From Hirsutella rhossiliensis (taxonomy: Eukaryota > Ascomycota > Sordariomycetes > Hypocreales > Ophiocordycipitaceae): 64,000 bases of DNA. Location of the stretch: assembly GCF_020360975.1 (NCBI RefSeq), contig NW_025408667.1, positions 3,782,001-3,846,000 on the forward strand, written 5' to 3'. The first letter of the stretch is position 1, and each line of letters opens with the position of its first letter. The notes below the pieces were generated by a model. It did not search any database. It was not told the origin of the DNA and was given only the letters and a program-made list of their open reading frames with translations. Made by a program: the position numbers and the translations under genes. This document shows positions 1 to 11,420 of the stretch, piece after piece.

Positions 1-204
1 CCAGGCGAACCCATCTTCGTTGCCCGACCTGGTGCTACGGATGAAGACGATGGTATCGTGCTGAGTGTCATCTTGGACGGCTCCGCGAAAAAGTCGTATC
101 TGCTGTGCCTAGACGCAAAGACCATGACTGAGATGGGACGGGCTGAGGCGGATTTCCCTATTGCCATGGGATTGCACGGTATCCACGCTCCCGCTGTCGA
201 ATGA
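1..204 (+). CDS. Carotenoid oxygenase (RPE65/CCD family), C-terminal end, partial
   Basis: Frame 1 is open from the window edge to TGA at 202-204, giving the last 67 residues of a protein that begins outside the window. It has the conserved end of the carotenoid cleavage dioxygenase fold: a GEPIFVARPGA strand, then EDDG followed by LSVILDG, a LLCLDAKTM segment, and an ...LHGIHAP tail where the family normally has G-(F/L)-HG near its end. Family members are Fe(II) enzymes that split carotenoid or stilbene double bonds, using four His residues; those lie upstream except for the terminal HG histidine, which is visible. Substrate cannot be judged from this fragment. Codon use is normal and there is no RIP signature, so this is probably a functional gene. 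Confidence 0.82.
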   Translation, partial: PGEPIFVARPGATDEDDGIVLSVILDGSAKKSYLLCLDAKTMTEMGRAEADFPIAMGLHGIHAPAVE

Positions 205-986
205 CGTGCTGGGGCCTGCAGCGCAAGGGGGTGTTCATTCTGATTCTCTTCCACGCACTGCCAAAAGCGTACTTGGGAATCAACTAGGTTCTAATTGAGG
301 GTCTATAAAAGGAGTGGTAGTTGTCAAATATGACAGAAATATCGATGAGTCAAAGATGGGGCACAGCCAAAGTTTTGTACTTGAGACAGTGGGAGCCAAG
401 TTCAAACGGTGAAAGACGCCGTCAAGTCTTTGCTGCCGGAGAGTTTCCAAGCTCCTGACGACAAACTGCTGCCGTTTGAAAGTCGCCATAACTCTGGAGC
501 TTTCAGGCTACCCATATCGATGGCACACCGCAACCCCGCCCGATGGTATGAACGGGGAAAGGCCCATGACGGGTCGCTGACCCCAAAGGAACTTCTGAGC
601 TTTGTCAAATCGGGGAGGTCAGGTCGACCAACGCTGGCACGCACTTCAGTCTACTGCCGCGGTGAATCTGTACGAGTACCCAACTGCGTTTGGGTAGAAT
701 GCGTTACTAGATAGCCCACTGCATGGTTATGCCCGCCGTGACCTGCCGTTTTGAGCTATCACCTCCGCACTCGCAGCCCTGCCTTTGATGCTATGGCATG
801 CGGGCAGACCAACGAGATGTCGAGCAACTTACCAACACTTTACGACCCCAGGGTGCATGTGATCCACACATGAGCTGGTTCAACTTTGCTTGGCCCCCAA
901 AAGGCAGACATGATATGGTCAAGACCAGGTCTCTTGCGACAGTAGGCATAGGCTTCGGCTCAGAAGCTGCTGCGTCGACATCCACA
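205..986. other. Intergenic region, no convincing gene
   Basis: This holds the 3' flank of the oxygenase gene and the 5' flank of the regulator remnant. Short open frames on both strands overlap each other and match no family I recognise. Base composition is balanced, with no RIP footprint. Confidence 0.5.
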
Positions 987-2306
987 ATGGGCGACTCCGG
1001 TCCTGTCACCGGGCCGCCTAGCAAGTTTTCGGAGCTTCCTTCTGCTTTCGAGCGGTGCCACAAACGGAAGATACTTTGCGAAGCGTCTCGCAGTGGCTCC
1101 AGAGGCCTCTGTGAGGGTTGCCAGGTCAACCATCGCCGCTGTCTCTTTCCCCTCAGAAAAAAAACCGGAAGGCCCCGAAAGACAGGTCCCGAAAACGATG
1201 CTAGCGACAAAGCTGCCTCGCGTCACCCGACTATGCCTCTGAATGGGCCCAAGACAGCCGCTTACCAGCGGGCTGGACGTCCTAGACGCCATGGCTCGAG
1301 CCAACGGACAGCCCCGCATCAAAATTGCTCTGGCCGGCAGGCTACAGAGAATCTTACAGTATTTTCCAAGGACGGGTAGGCGCAGGTGCTGATTCCATTT
1401 TGGCTGCAGAGCAATGCTTTAACGACTCAGACAAATCCGCTCACGTCTTTAGGAACCTCGATCCGGATGACCAAGAGATCTTCATGGACATGCTCGATTC
1501 CCGTCCCTCAACGTCACCCCTCGCTCACACTCCTATCTTGCCCTTCCAGTCAAGTATGAACATGTACGAAACCATGTTCCTTGACAATTCAGAAACTCCG
1601 AGCACGGTGCTTTCCGATATCTGGTGCAATACCAATGACGACACACAAGCGGGAAAAGGGACCATCGACTTTTCAGACGTCATGCAACTCTGCAGCGAGG
1701 TCCGCAAGAGGAGCTAGATGCGCTCTCTCAACATGCGCACCGACGGAGACCAAAACGAGCTGGCCTGCATATTCCAGACAACTAAAAGAGCTTCGCCAAA
1801 AGGTGTTCAAGTTCTTCCAAAGCCGGGAGGCACTTTCGAGGGGACAGAATCAGTACAGTTGACGATTCTGCGCGTGGCCGTCGAGGAAGCCATCGAGATT
1901 GCGGCTGACATTGTTTCCATCAACTTGAATATGGGCAGACAGTACGATAACACACACAGCTCTCTGAGTGGCGGTTTGAGAGAACACCAAGCGTCGAGAG
2001 CCTGGTTGAACCTATGTCTCTATCCCGCCAGCTCGAAGGTGTTTTAGCCCTCTGCCGACTGAACTACTCGCTTTTTCACTTCGGACTCTTCATTTCCAAG
2101 TCAGTCTCCGACGCAACTTGGCAACGACATTCTCATTTACGCGTGATGGGAGGACTTATTATGCAGTTGATCTCGTCCGTCTCAAGTTCAACTTGCTCCT
2201 GCGCAAGGACCACGAGCGCGATGAGGCACTAATAAACTGTTACCGCTGGGCGGGGCGAATAATTACTTCGCAAGGTCACTTAGTCCTTCATCATTTTATA
2301 TTCTAG
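987..2306 (+). pseudogene. Zn(2)-Cys(6) fungal transcription factor, decayed
   Basis: From the ATG at 987 the frame encodes a GAL4-type zinc cluster followed by a basic linker (KKTGRPRK). The cluster reads F-x2-C-x6-C-x10-C-x2-C-x6-C: spacing fits the family, but the first of the six zinc-binding cysteines is Phe (TTC for TGC). The same frame could start at ATG 798. It ends at TAG near 1378. The +2 frame then runs on with an acidic segment, is broken by TAG at 1715-1717, and reopens to 2047 with a hydrophobic helical stretch typical of the regulatory half of such factors. Related-looking peptide segments sit in other frames to about 2306 and possibly 2530. No canonical intron that I tested joins these pieces in frame, so I read it as a pseudogene. 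An unresolved multi-intron gene is the alternative. An intact copy would be a DNA-binding regulator. Confidence 0.5.
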
Positions 2307-4903
2307 ACGTAGATTTTGAGCTGCCAGAGAACTACAGGGACGATGACTTGCTGGACTCTCACAAGCAGAGGAAGCACGGGGACAGCTGCGGCAGCTGACA
2401 GGCAAATTGTTGAAGAGCGATAGATTCCGGCACATTAATCTGCCCGGTGAAGGGACGCATGAGTGTTTGGCTGTTATGACGGCATGGCGTTTTGGTCAAT
2501 ATCAACTCGCCTCCAGGAGGAAGAGGGCCTGAGTATGTTTCATACCTCTATAGGATTTAGTTGCTGTTGACATTACTCTGGTGAGATGCCATAGCCCTTC
2601 AAGATCAGAACATAGTAGCGTTCGTGAGATTTTCGCGTGTGTAGTCGCGGGGTGACACGGCCGGGCCTGAACCAAACCCAGGAGGAACAGGCCAGGTAGT
2701 CGCAATTGTGCTTATTCGCTTCCCCCCTATCCCTTCCATCTCCGGCCTGGGTACACTATGGAAGTCTTGGTAGCTAATCTAAACTTTTCGCAGAGGATGG
2801 ATTCTCGGTCACAACTGCCCCATACTATGTTTATGATAAGTGCAGGAAATTCGCGGGTTATGCCGCTGGCTGGGGTTAACTGTGCTTGACTGGGGAGCTG
2901 GAGTCGGGATATTGCGGACCTGAGGTACGTCTTGTCATCGCTGAATGAATCATGGCAGGTTTGGTATATCATGCCAGCCCTCTAACTGCCTGCCGGTAAA
3001 GTCGGTCGTTGCAAATTCCCCGCCGCTCCCCACCGCCTTGTACTTTAGGCAAGTCCCTCCCCATTATCCCTATCAGTCGGCTGTATCTGATGCATAGCCC
3101 CCTCCTTTATCTGACTCTACGCCGCTCATACGACCCCCTCGATTCCTAATCTGCACGTTTAGCTGAGTTCCTGATGCCCTAGGATTCCGCGTATCCGCTT
3201 TATCAGCCACGTCTTTTATCCATTTGGTCCTTTACCTTAACTTCGGGGGAGGAAGAGGCTTTTTTCATTGCTTTAATGCCCTATATCGAAGGGGCCATTA
3301 CTCGCTGATATAGACGGGGTTTTGCCCGACTCGCAACCTCTATGCTCTGGCAATGGCTTAACGCGGTTATGGCTACCTTTCTGATCCTTAGACCCTATAG
3401 TGACTTAATAGCCTTTATGCCCGCGATGATCTATGGGCTTCCGCTGCGATATTATCCGCTATTATGGGATCGGATGACGTGGCAAAAGCCTGCCTTTTCT
3501 TAACTAGGCATACTGCATACGAACATATGCAGAGATTAGGCTAGTTGACCTTCTATTATCTCCGTTAGCTCTATCAGAAGTTCCTCGGTGCGCCCGAACG
3601 TGGGGAACTCTGATTAGAACCACGGGGCGAAAGTGAAGTGGGGCTGCGATGCGCTGGCAGAGGCTGTCTCTACAGCTGTCTGGTATAAAGCAATAAGGGA
3701 TAACCACAAGCTCTTATCCGAGGTCCTTTAGAGACCAACAATTGAATTACTGGCCCCCGTTCTTCACTCTTTGTTTCGTCGTGCTTGTACGCCTCACACC
3801 CCATCTGAGGGCAGGTGGTTCAACTCAACGGGACCAATGGTGAAAAAGCTGTCAATGTCAACGCAACTCAATGGTGAGGCCAAATTGATGGAATTAAATT
3901 GATCGCCACCCTATAGCCGGTCAATCAGAGCGCGACGACACTTAAAGACTCTAACAACTGGAGCCTAAATAACTGCGGCCTAGGTCTTTAGACGCGTGAC
4001 AGGCTGAGCCGAGTTAAGACGGTCCGGAGCAATCCTGGCCCTATAGTCGCAAATATCAGTCCGCATATTCCTTCTGATTCGTTATCAATGATAGGTAGAA
4101 CTTACGGGAATAGTTTTCTGGGAACAAATTGAGGAAAAACCAGAGCTGCAACAATAGTAGCTGAGCGTACAGTCACGGGCGGATTGACACTATATTTTTG
4201 AATAGTATTAGCTTAAGTACAATACTCTTTAAGATCTAGTTGCGATACTTACACTCTGTGCTGTCACTGATCCTATTAAACCTAAACCGGTAAGAGCGTT
4301 TAAAATGGCGGCGGAGACCTTCATATTGGCTAGTTGGTTTTTAGTGGCAGAACAGCTGCTTTAAGAGAATAATAAATGATTTCGGGATGAGTATTGGTTA
4401 AATTAGTGGCCAGTTGAAGACAGAATGCGAGTAGTCAAGATATAAATATTTCTCTATGGCCGGCTGCGTTAGCTTCAAATTCCTAATTCGGCCGACAGTA
4501 AAATTAGCTCTTAGCGTTACTCTGCGAAGAGTTCATTATATGCTAGGCATTGGCTACCTTAACTTAGACGACGTCGCAGCCAAGATCTAATGCATTCAGT
4601 ATTCTATTTATTAGAGTTTCGCTCTATGCGGCATCAGGTCATTTCTAACACACGATACTATTTAACCTTGGCCTTATACCCCTTGTCCCCTAAGCAATGG
4701 CAGTTAATATACGGGATAGTGTTACACTATATAGACAGGCAAAAGTGGAACGCGCTCTTAAGGGCGCTATATAAGTGGTCGTTATGGCAGTTGGTCTGTA
4801 TGCGACATAGCCCCCCCTGGCCTAGATAAGCTCAGTGTGACGTCCAACGGCTACCCGATCGGCGATAATTTAGTCATATTATACTAGTTAAAAAAGAGTA
4901 TTA
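2307..4903. other. Gene-poor flank, no supported gene
   Basis: 2307-2530 may hold the last scraps of the regulator pseudogene. From 2531 I see only short, overlapping ORFs on both strands without recognisable motifs, including a 79-codon frame at 4590-4829. From about 3.0 kb the sequence becomes moderately TA-rich with some loss of CpA/TpG, suggesting old, unrecognisable repeat debris grading into the transposon block. Confidence 0.45.
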
Positions 4904-4939
4904 CTATTTGCACAGACAAAAGTCTCTATTTGCACAGAC
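4904..4939 (+). repeat. Two direct copies of a 14-bp motif at the transposon-block edge
   Basis: CTATTTGCACAGAC occurs at 4904-4917 and again at 4926-4939, 22 bp apart. It sits at the change from less mutated to heavily RIP-mutated sequence, just upstream of the Mutator-like coding remnant. It may be part of that element's terminal region. No inverted partner was found downstream. Confidence 0.4.
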
Positions 4940-5109
4940 GATCTACTTTTTCTGCGCGTACCCCGGCCGCCCAGGCCCCGCCACCTAATTTAGCTATACC
5001 AACGTGGCAAAGGAGGGAGCCGCGCTAAGCGTAGCGTAAAGCCCCGCTAAGGGAGAAATCTGCCCTTCCTACCTACATCGCAAAGTAAAGCTATTCGCGA
5101 TAGACCTAC

Positions 5110-6640
5110 GATTTATCCTTAACGAGCCTGCTAAAGAGCCTGCCGAAGAGCCTGCCGAAGAGCTCGTCGGGCTGCTAATTCCTCCTCTGCCGCCCTCGTT
5201 AACCTTTAACTCCTTTAACGAGCTCTACCACTTCCTCTAGAGCTTCTATCGCAGTTATAGCGCCGCTATCGTTAAGAGCTCTAGCTTACGTAAGCGTAAG
5301 ATTAATAGGCAGGTCTTACCTATATATATTATATTTATTTATAATTATAGCCTCTAGCGAGCTTCGTTAAGTAACGGCCTTTATAAAGCTTCTTTATAGA
5401 AGCTTAACTACCCCGTTAAGATTATTATATCCGTAATAAGGATATCCTACTAAAAGTAGACTTTTCGCGTTAACGATAGTTATTATAACTATAGGCAATT
5501 AATCGACCCTTTAGCTTATAACGTCTATCGCCGCCGAACCTAAGTATAGTACGAGCTCGAGAGAAGCCTTTCTAAGTATCGTGCCCTCCTAGCTCGCTAG
5601 ATAGCCTCGGTTATTAAGGACTCTATTAAAGAGAGCTTCTTCCGCTAGCGAGATATATATAACGACTGCTAGAAGATCTATACCGCGGCCCTTAGTAGAA
5701 AGACTATAACCTAGGCCTTTATCGATTACCTTTAACGCGGCGGCCTTAAGTATATAGTTAAATTTAGCGACGATAATAATAAGTAGAAAGTCGAGGCTAT
5801 CTTTTAGATATACCCTTAGTATAAGTAGATATAGAAGCGCTTTCTAGAAATCTTAGGACTTAATAATATATATAAAATAAACTAGTTTAAGATATATCTC
5901 TTTTAGGCTACTAAAGTTACTAATTAATAGTCTATAGCTAACTTTACTTTTAGCTTTATTAATATAAAGAAGGAGGAAGGGTTTTAGTAGCTTTATAAAC
6001 GCTTTAATAAGCTTCGCCTTAAAGTTAGGGTCCTAGCGCCTTTTATAGTTATTATAGATAAGGAAAAAGCCCTTAAAAATATACTCTTATATATTTTCCT
6101 TTTATTATAGTAATAACTTTACGTTTACTATATTAACGCTAGTATTAACGCGAAAATTAAGTTATATTAAAAGGAGCTTAGCGGCGTTAATAATAATAAT
6201 AATAATTATAATAATAAAGCTAATAGCGTTAACGGCGCTAACGATCTTATTAATATCTTCCTTAGTAAAGTCGCTATATAAGAAGGAGCTAAAGATAAGA
6301 TCTTAAGTATATAACCTATATAACTTAAAGACTATAGCTATAAAGGGATATTTACTACTTAAAAGGCCGTTATCTATACCCTAACTAAGGTAGGCTTTTA
6401 GTTAGCTTAGAGGGCGCTTAATTATAAGTATAGATAATACTAAGGCTATATCGTAAGATATATTCTAAGGAATATATACTATAGTAAGAATAGTAAGCTT
6501 ATTACTATATTAGCCGCTATTATAACTTTAGCTAAAGGGTTAATAGCGTAGTTAAGACTATATATAAAGATATAAAGTTATATTTACTTATAGGTACTAG
6601 CGATCTCTTCTACCTATATACTATATTAAAGTAAATAATC
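5110..6640 (+). pseudogene. Mutator-like (MULE) transposase with FAR1-type N-terminus, RIP-inactivated
   Basis: Reading through stops that all fit Gln codons, the plus strand encodes an acidic EPAEEPAEE repeat, then a FAR1/WRKY-GCM1-type DNA-binding domain. The domain begins near 5205 with FNSFNELYHFL, then a basic RKRK segment. A CP-x-KI segment (Cys changed to Tyr) and a W-F-RVNDS-x3-NY core with a DP-x-AYNVYRRRT end follow by about 5540; FAR1 proteins normally show HNH...PS...AHPVYRR here. After this comes a long transposase-like region to about 6640 with an LKVRVLAPFIVIIDKEKAL segment resembling the MULE catalytic core. No intact ORF remains. The architecture resembles Hop-like MULEs of filamentous fungi. 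Terminal inverted repeats were not identified. Confidence 0.75.
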
Positions 6641-6779
6641 GCGAATAAAGAACGCTCCTATATCTAAGGGGCGGCCCGCTAAAAGTTAAGGTAGCGGCTT
6701 TTTTATCTTAGCTAAAAATAGCTAGGGAAGCTAAATATTAAACTTACTTACTAAGTAGTTAACCTCTTTACTAAGTAAT

Positions 6780-7038
6780 TATTATAGGACACCCTATAGT
6801 CGATAATCTAGGTACCTATAACGATATCTACTTCCCTTAAGGAAGTTACCCTTAACTCCCTAAGGCTCCCGCGGAAGAAGGGACCTAGAAGCTACCGGGC
6901 AAACTCTAGGAAATCACCCGGAAATCCTAGAAACGATAACCGAGCGGATTATATAGATATTTCATAGAGATTTCCCCTAGGGATATATTATACGGGGAAT
7001 ATACTAAGAAAAGCCGCTAATATACCGCACTACTATTA
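6780..7038 (+). mobile_element. Solo LTR of family C, left half
   Basis: This segment matches the first part of the Gypsy-C LTRs at 45389 and 56940 (shared opening ...ACCCTATAGTCGATAATC and shared GGATTATATAGATATTT). Its right half lies at 21620-21945, because Gypsy-A inserted into it. A 5-bp duplication GTAAT (6775-6779) is matched by ATAAT after 21945, one RIP-type change apart. No internal family-C sequence is present between the halves, so it is a solo LTR. Confidence 0.8.
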
Positions 7039-7509
7039 TATAACGACCGGTATTATTCTTAAGGGATAAACCTATTAAGGGGTTTATATTAGTAGATATA
7101 ATAGGGCATAGTTTAAGTAATAATAAGTATATTATATTAGTAATAAGTTAAAGGTTATAGACTATAGACTATAACTAAGTAATTAAATAATTAGAATTAG
7201 AGATAAGATTATAATAATAATCGTAATAATTATAATATATTAAAAGCTAGAGAGCTATCTATTTAAAGGAGTTAAAGTAGGTAGCTATATATACTTATAG
7301 AGACTATCCTTAGATTATAGGCCTAGCTATAATCCCTAATATTAGATCGTATAGAGCGTAGTAATCTCGTTAATCTTAGATTACTTAGATCTCTATAATC
7401 CCCTCGATCTTATATCTATTAGGTAGTCGTGCCGACTATTTATCTATTAGACCGTATTATATACTTAACGCGGTCGGCTATTAGCGGCCTAGTAGCTATA
7501 GTTATAATA
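7039..7509 (-). repeat. Gypsy-A 3' LTR
   Basis: This 471-bp LTR pairs with 21144-21614 and with the Gypsy-B LTR at 30193-30662. The ends read TA...TA where TG...CA would be expected before RIP. It holds a conserved GGGATAAACCTATTAAGGGG stretch near 7061. Confidence 0.85.
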
Positions 7510-8929
7510 TAATATCTCCCCTCCTTTTAGTCTTATCCGTAAGACCTACTATAGCTGCCTTAGCCGCCGTATATAAATATACCCTTATCGCATTATATAT
7601 AAGTATATCGTTTCTTATTTCTTTATCCTTTTAGGATATATTACTAATAGTATATCTAGTTATATACTAAAAAATCGTTCTTAAAAAGCCTCTAAGCGCG
7701 CTACTCTTACTAAATATATTAACTTAAGTAGAGATCCTATTAATATACTATATACTTAATACTTTAAAGTAAAGAAGATAAATTATCGGATAGCTAAAAA
7801 TTCTTCGCGCTATAATAATTATATTACTAGTAGTCGTCCTTATTATAATAGTGTTTTAGTAGCCTCTTCTTATAGGTATCTTTTAATTCTTTATATATAT
7901 AGTAGCTAATATATTTCTTTTAGTAACTAAATTATTAGCGGAGTAGCGTAGGCTATATTCTAAAAAAGAGGAAGCTAGGGAAGCCTTATTAAAGCTTTAG
8001 GCATAGCTTATAAATCTTTAGTCGTAAATATCTATCGCTATTAATCGTTTAGCTTATATTTAAAAGATTTAGAATTATATAAAGAAAAAGAGTTCTAAGT
8101 TATTTTATCGTAGTATCTAAGAAGTAAATACTAAGGATAGCGTTTTACCTACGCTCGATATATATAATTATTAGGTAGTAAATAACTTATAATCGTTAGG
8201 CGTTCCTAATAAGGCGAATTAGTCCTTATTTAATATTAGCGAGGAGTTTATAGATCTTAGTCCTTTAATCCCTCTTAAACCTTCTAGTAAAATTATCGAA
8301 GTAAAGAGCTATAGTAGGTTAAGTACTTAAGTAGTTCCTAGGTATTTTCCTTTAGTCTATATCCCTTCTACTTAATAAGGTATTCTTATTACTAACCTTA
8401 TTTTCTTATATTTAGTATTTATTTTACTTTATATTCTTAATTATTATTAACTTTAATTTTTTCCTATAGTTTAGTATTTTATAGCGCTAGTTTTAATAAT
8501 AAGATATAAAATATTAGGTATATCTATATAATTATTAGTAGCGAAAGTTTATAGTTAACTTTTAAAATAGTTTTCTTAACCTTAAATAGTCTAAGTTTCT
8601 TAAAATCTAATTTATTACTTAGTCGTTTTATTTTAATATTTTATCGTATAAGGTAGACTATATCTCCCTCTTAAAAGATTAGACCCTATAATCTTTTCTA
8701 ATTATAGTAAGTAGATATTTATTCTTTAATAAATTAAAGTTCTTATTATATTTCTTTATATAATTTTCGTAGCTAATCTACTTATAATATCGCTTATTTT
8801 ACTTATAGTCCTTATCGAGTAACCTTAAATACTTCTAGGTTATATCTATAATTAGTATATACTAGTAAGAGCTTAGTTATTTCTATAATTAAGCTATTAT
8901 AAGCTAGTTATACTATTAATAGCTATTTA

Positions 8930-9002
8930 TATCGCGTATACTATATACGTTAATTAACGCTATTGCTTATATCTAATAGGCGGCTATATCTTTTTCGCGA
9001 TA
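8930..9002 (+). repeat. TRIM 5' terminal repeat
   Basis: 73 bp, with a terminal inverted motif TATCGCG/CGCGATA (TGTCGCG/CGCGACA before RIP). This is the same start as the Copia LTR. Confidence 0.85.
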
Positions 9003-9016
9003 GTTATAAGCCTAGG
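9003..9016 (+). promoter_or_regulatory. TRIM primer-binding site (half-tRNA-Met type)
   Basis: GTTATAAGCCTAGG lies with no gap after the left repeat. Undoing two RIP-type changes gives GTTATGAGCCCAGG, whose first 11 bases are complementary to GGGCTCATAAC, the anticodon-loop side of a Met(CAU) tRNA. Confidence 0.6.
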
Positions 9017-9229
9017 CAGAGGGGTTACCCCTCTAAGAACTTCCTAGTAACTACGCACGTACTTCTTTTAGCTAGCCTAGCGCGTATTACCTAAAGGCCT
9101 ATAGTTTAAGTCCCGCTAGCGTAATTAAGCGCGGTTTTAGTATAGGGCCTACCTATATAAAAATTCCCTTTATAGTCTAGGATATCTAGGTATCTTAGAA
9201 CGAATTAACCTAGCATCCCTAAGAGGGTA

Positions 9230-9302
9230 TATCGCGTATACTATATACGTTAATTAACGCTATCGCTTATATTTAATAAGCAGCTATATCTTTTTCGCGA
9301 TA
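9230..9302 (+). repeat. TRIM 3' terminal repeat
   Basis: 73 bp, differing from the left copy by a few transitions, and followed by the TSD copy ATTTA. Confidence 0.85.
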
Positions 9303-10679
9303 ATTTAACTTAATTGTTTTATTTATAGCTAATATAGTATCGTAAATATTATTTAAGCGTTTAGTTAAGTCGTTTTATTTATCTATCTATTTATAGGTAA
9401 TAAGCTATACTAAGCTTATATTTCGTTCTTAATTATACTATAAGAGCTTACTAAAATTTAGCTATAAATATACTTTCTTTATTAAAGATAATCTTATTTA
9501 GTAGTTTATAATTACTAATAATTACTTATAGGAATATATATACTAGCTCTTCTATATTACTTACTTCTTTATATAGTAAAAAGTATCTATACTTTATTAA
9601 TCTATTAGTAATAATAAATATACTATTATACTTAACGTTAGTTATAAGTTCTTTTAATAGTAATAGCTTTATAATATAGTCGAAAGCTATCGAATCCTAT
9701 AGTTTCTTTAGTACTAGTAGCGGTTATAATTCTCTATATAGTATATATCGCTTAGCTTTACTTTATAGATAAAGTTTATATTCTTTAATAACTTATTATA
9801 CTACTTCTTTAAGCTATAAAAAGTTATATTATTATTTAATCTGTTTTATTATTCTTTAGATACCTTAGTATCTATATATTAAATATTTATATATATCTTA
9901 TATAACTTTATCTTATAATTCTAGTAATATCTAGATTTTATTTTTATATATTAAAACTTCTAAATATTCTATATTATATCCGTTTAATACTTTATATTCT
10001 TTTATCTATTTTAAGATCTTTTAGTATATTAAATTATTAGGTTATACTTTAAATATTATATTTAGCTATCGTTACTAATAGTTCTTATTTTTATTAATTT
10101 TTAAGAGCTATCCTTTCGCTATAAGTGCCCTTATATTATAGTTACTTCGTCGACTAAGGGTATTAGCTCGATTATTTTCTATTCCTTTTCTATAAATTAT
10201 TTTATAGTCGAATTCTAATAAGTATTTAGCCTATTAAATCTATTATCTATTTAACTATTATATTATTATAAAGTATAAGATATTTTTATAATTTATATAA
10301 ACCTTAACTTTATACTTACTTTTAAGAAGGTAGTATTAAAATTCCTTAAAATCTTAAATAATTATAAAGAATTCTTTATTATAGATAAGGTAATTAAGTT
10401 CTATACTATATAGCTTTTTTAAGTAGAATATAATTAGTTATAGTCTTTCTTTATTATCTTTCTATCCGATTTATACTCTTAAAGTGAAGTCTAATATATT
10501 AGTTTTAAGTTCGATTTATCGTTTTAAATTAAAGGTAGTTAAGACTAGTTCTTATATAATTATAGTTTTAATATATTCGAAAGCTTCGTTAGCTTTATTA
10601 TCTTATATAAATTCTTTTTCCTTCTTTATTAAGTTATATAATAGTACAATAATCTTTCTAAAATCTTTAATAAATCGTT

Positions 10680-11420
10680 AGTAGTAATTTATAAATCCTA
10701 GGAAACTTTATATATCCTTAACTTTCTTTAGCGTTAGCTATTCTTTACCTAAGTTAATTTTATCTTATTATATTTATATCTCTCTTAGTAAGATCGTATA
10801 TTTAAGGAAGTCTACTTCTTATATATAGAACTTACTTTTCTTTAGCTTAACTAGTAACTTTATATTCTAAAGTATATAGAGTACCTTATAGATATATTCC
10901 TTATATTATTCTAAGGTATCTAAGAAGATTAAGATATTATCTAGGTATACTACTATAAAGATATCTAAGTATTTACGTAGGATATTATTAATTATTTATT
11001 AAAAGGTAGCTAGTATATTTATAAGTTTAAATAGTATTACTAGATATTTAAATAGTTTAAATTTCGTTTTAAAAGCTATTATCTATTTATATCCCTTTTT
11101 TATATATATTAAGTTATAGGCGCTTTTAAGATCGAGGGCTATAAACTATTTTTTATTATATAGTCGATCTTATAGTTTTAATATAAGCGGTAATAGTATT
11201 TAGTCTTTTATTATAATATTATTTAAGCGTCTATAGTTAATAACTAGTAATAGCTTACTATTTATCTTTAAAATAAATATAACTAAGTAGCTTACTTTAG
11301 ATATTAACGTTTATATATATCCCTTTTATAGATTCTCGTTAAGGTAGTTACGTAGTATTTATAGTTACTTTTTATTTAAGTTATAAATCTTATAAAACGT
11401 TAGCGTTATTCTATTTAAAA
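10680..11420 (-). pseudogene. Gypsy-A reverse transcriptase segment
   Basis: The minus strand reads a Ty3/Gypsy reverse transcriptase core: IFIVVYLDNILIFLDTLE around 10937, followed by a KLLVKLKKSKFY segment, as in the palm domain and the beginning of the thumb. The catalytic YLDD is YLDN because GAT/GAC became AAT, a RIP-type G-to-A change. Numerous TAG/TAA codons stand where Gln is expected. Integrase and RNase H should lie to the left and gag to the right on this strand. I did not delimit them. Confidence 0.75.

Larger units (their letters stand above)
8930..9302 (+). mobile_element. TRIM-like mini LTR retrotransposon (non-autonomous, 373 bp)
   Basis: Two near-identical 73-bp direct repeats (8930-9002 and 9230-9302) begin TATCGCGTATAC and end TTTTTCGCGATA. 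They flank only 227 bp with no ORF. The outer 5-bp duplication is ATTTA (8925-8929 and 9303-9307). The paralogous Gypsy-B has the matching empty site (AGCTATTTAACCTAATTG, about 23949-23966). Directly after the left repeat is GTTATAAGCCTAGG, a RIP-changed form of the Copia primer-binding site GTTATGAGCCCGG seen at 13830. A purine run (AAGAGGG) precedes the right repeat. These are the hallmarks of a terminal-repeat retrotransposon in miniature, probably mobilised by Copia proteins. Confidence 0.85.

Noticed and set aside
409..714. 101-codon ORF between the oxygenase and the regulator remnant
   Set aside because: It needs a GTG start, has no recognised motif and overlaps antisense frames of similar length.
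4590..4829. 79-codon ORF in the left flank
   Set aside because: It lies in old TA-rich sequence without codon bias or motif, so it cannot be distinguished from chance.
5110..6640. Reading the MULE region as a host gene with many introns
   Set aside because: Stops coincide with Gln codons rather than splice sites, and the sequence shows RIP-type depletion.
8930..9302. Reading the 73-bp repeats as a CRISPR-like or simple tandem repeat
   Set aside because: There are only two copies, with a primer-site motif, a polypurine run and a target duplication outside; an LTR structure explains all of it.
10484..10681. 65-codon plus-strand ORF in Gypsy-A
   Set aside because: It is antisense to the minus-strand pol region; AT-rich RIP sequence gives Ile/Leu/Ser-rich chance frames.
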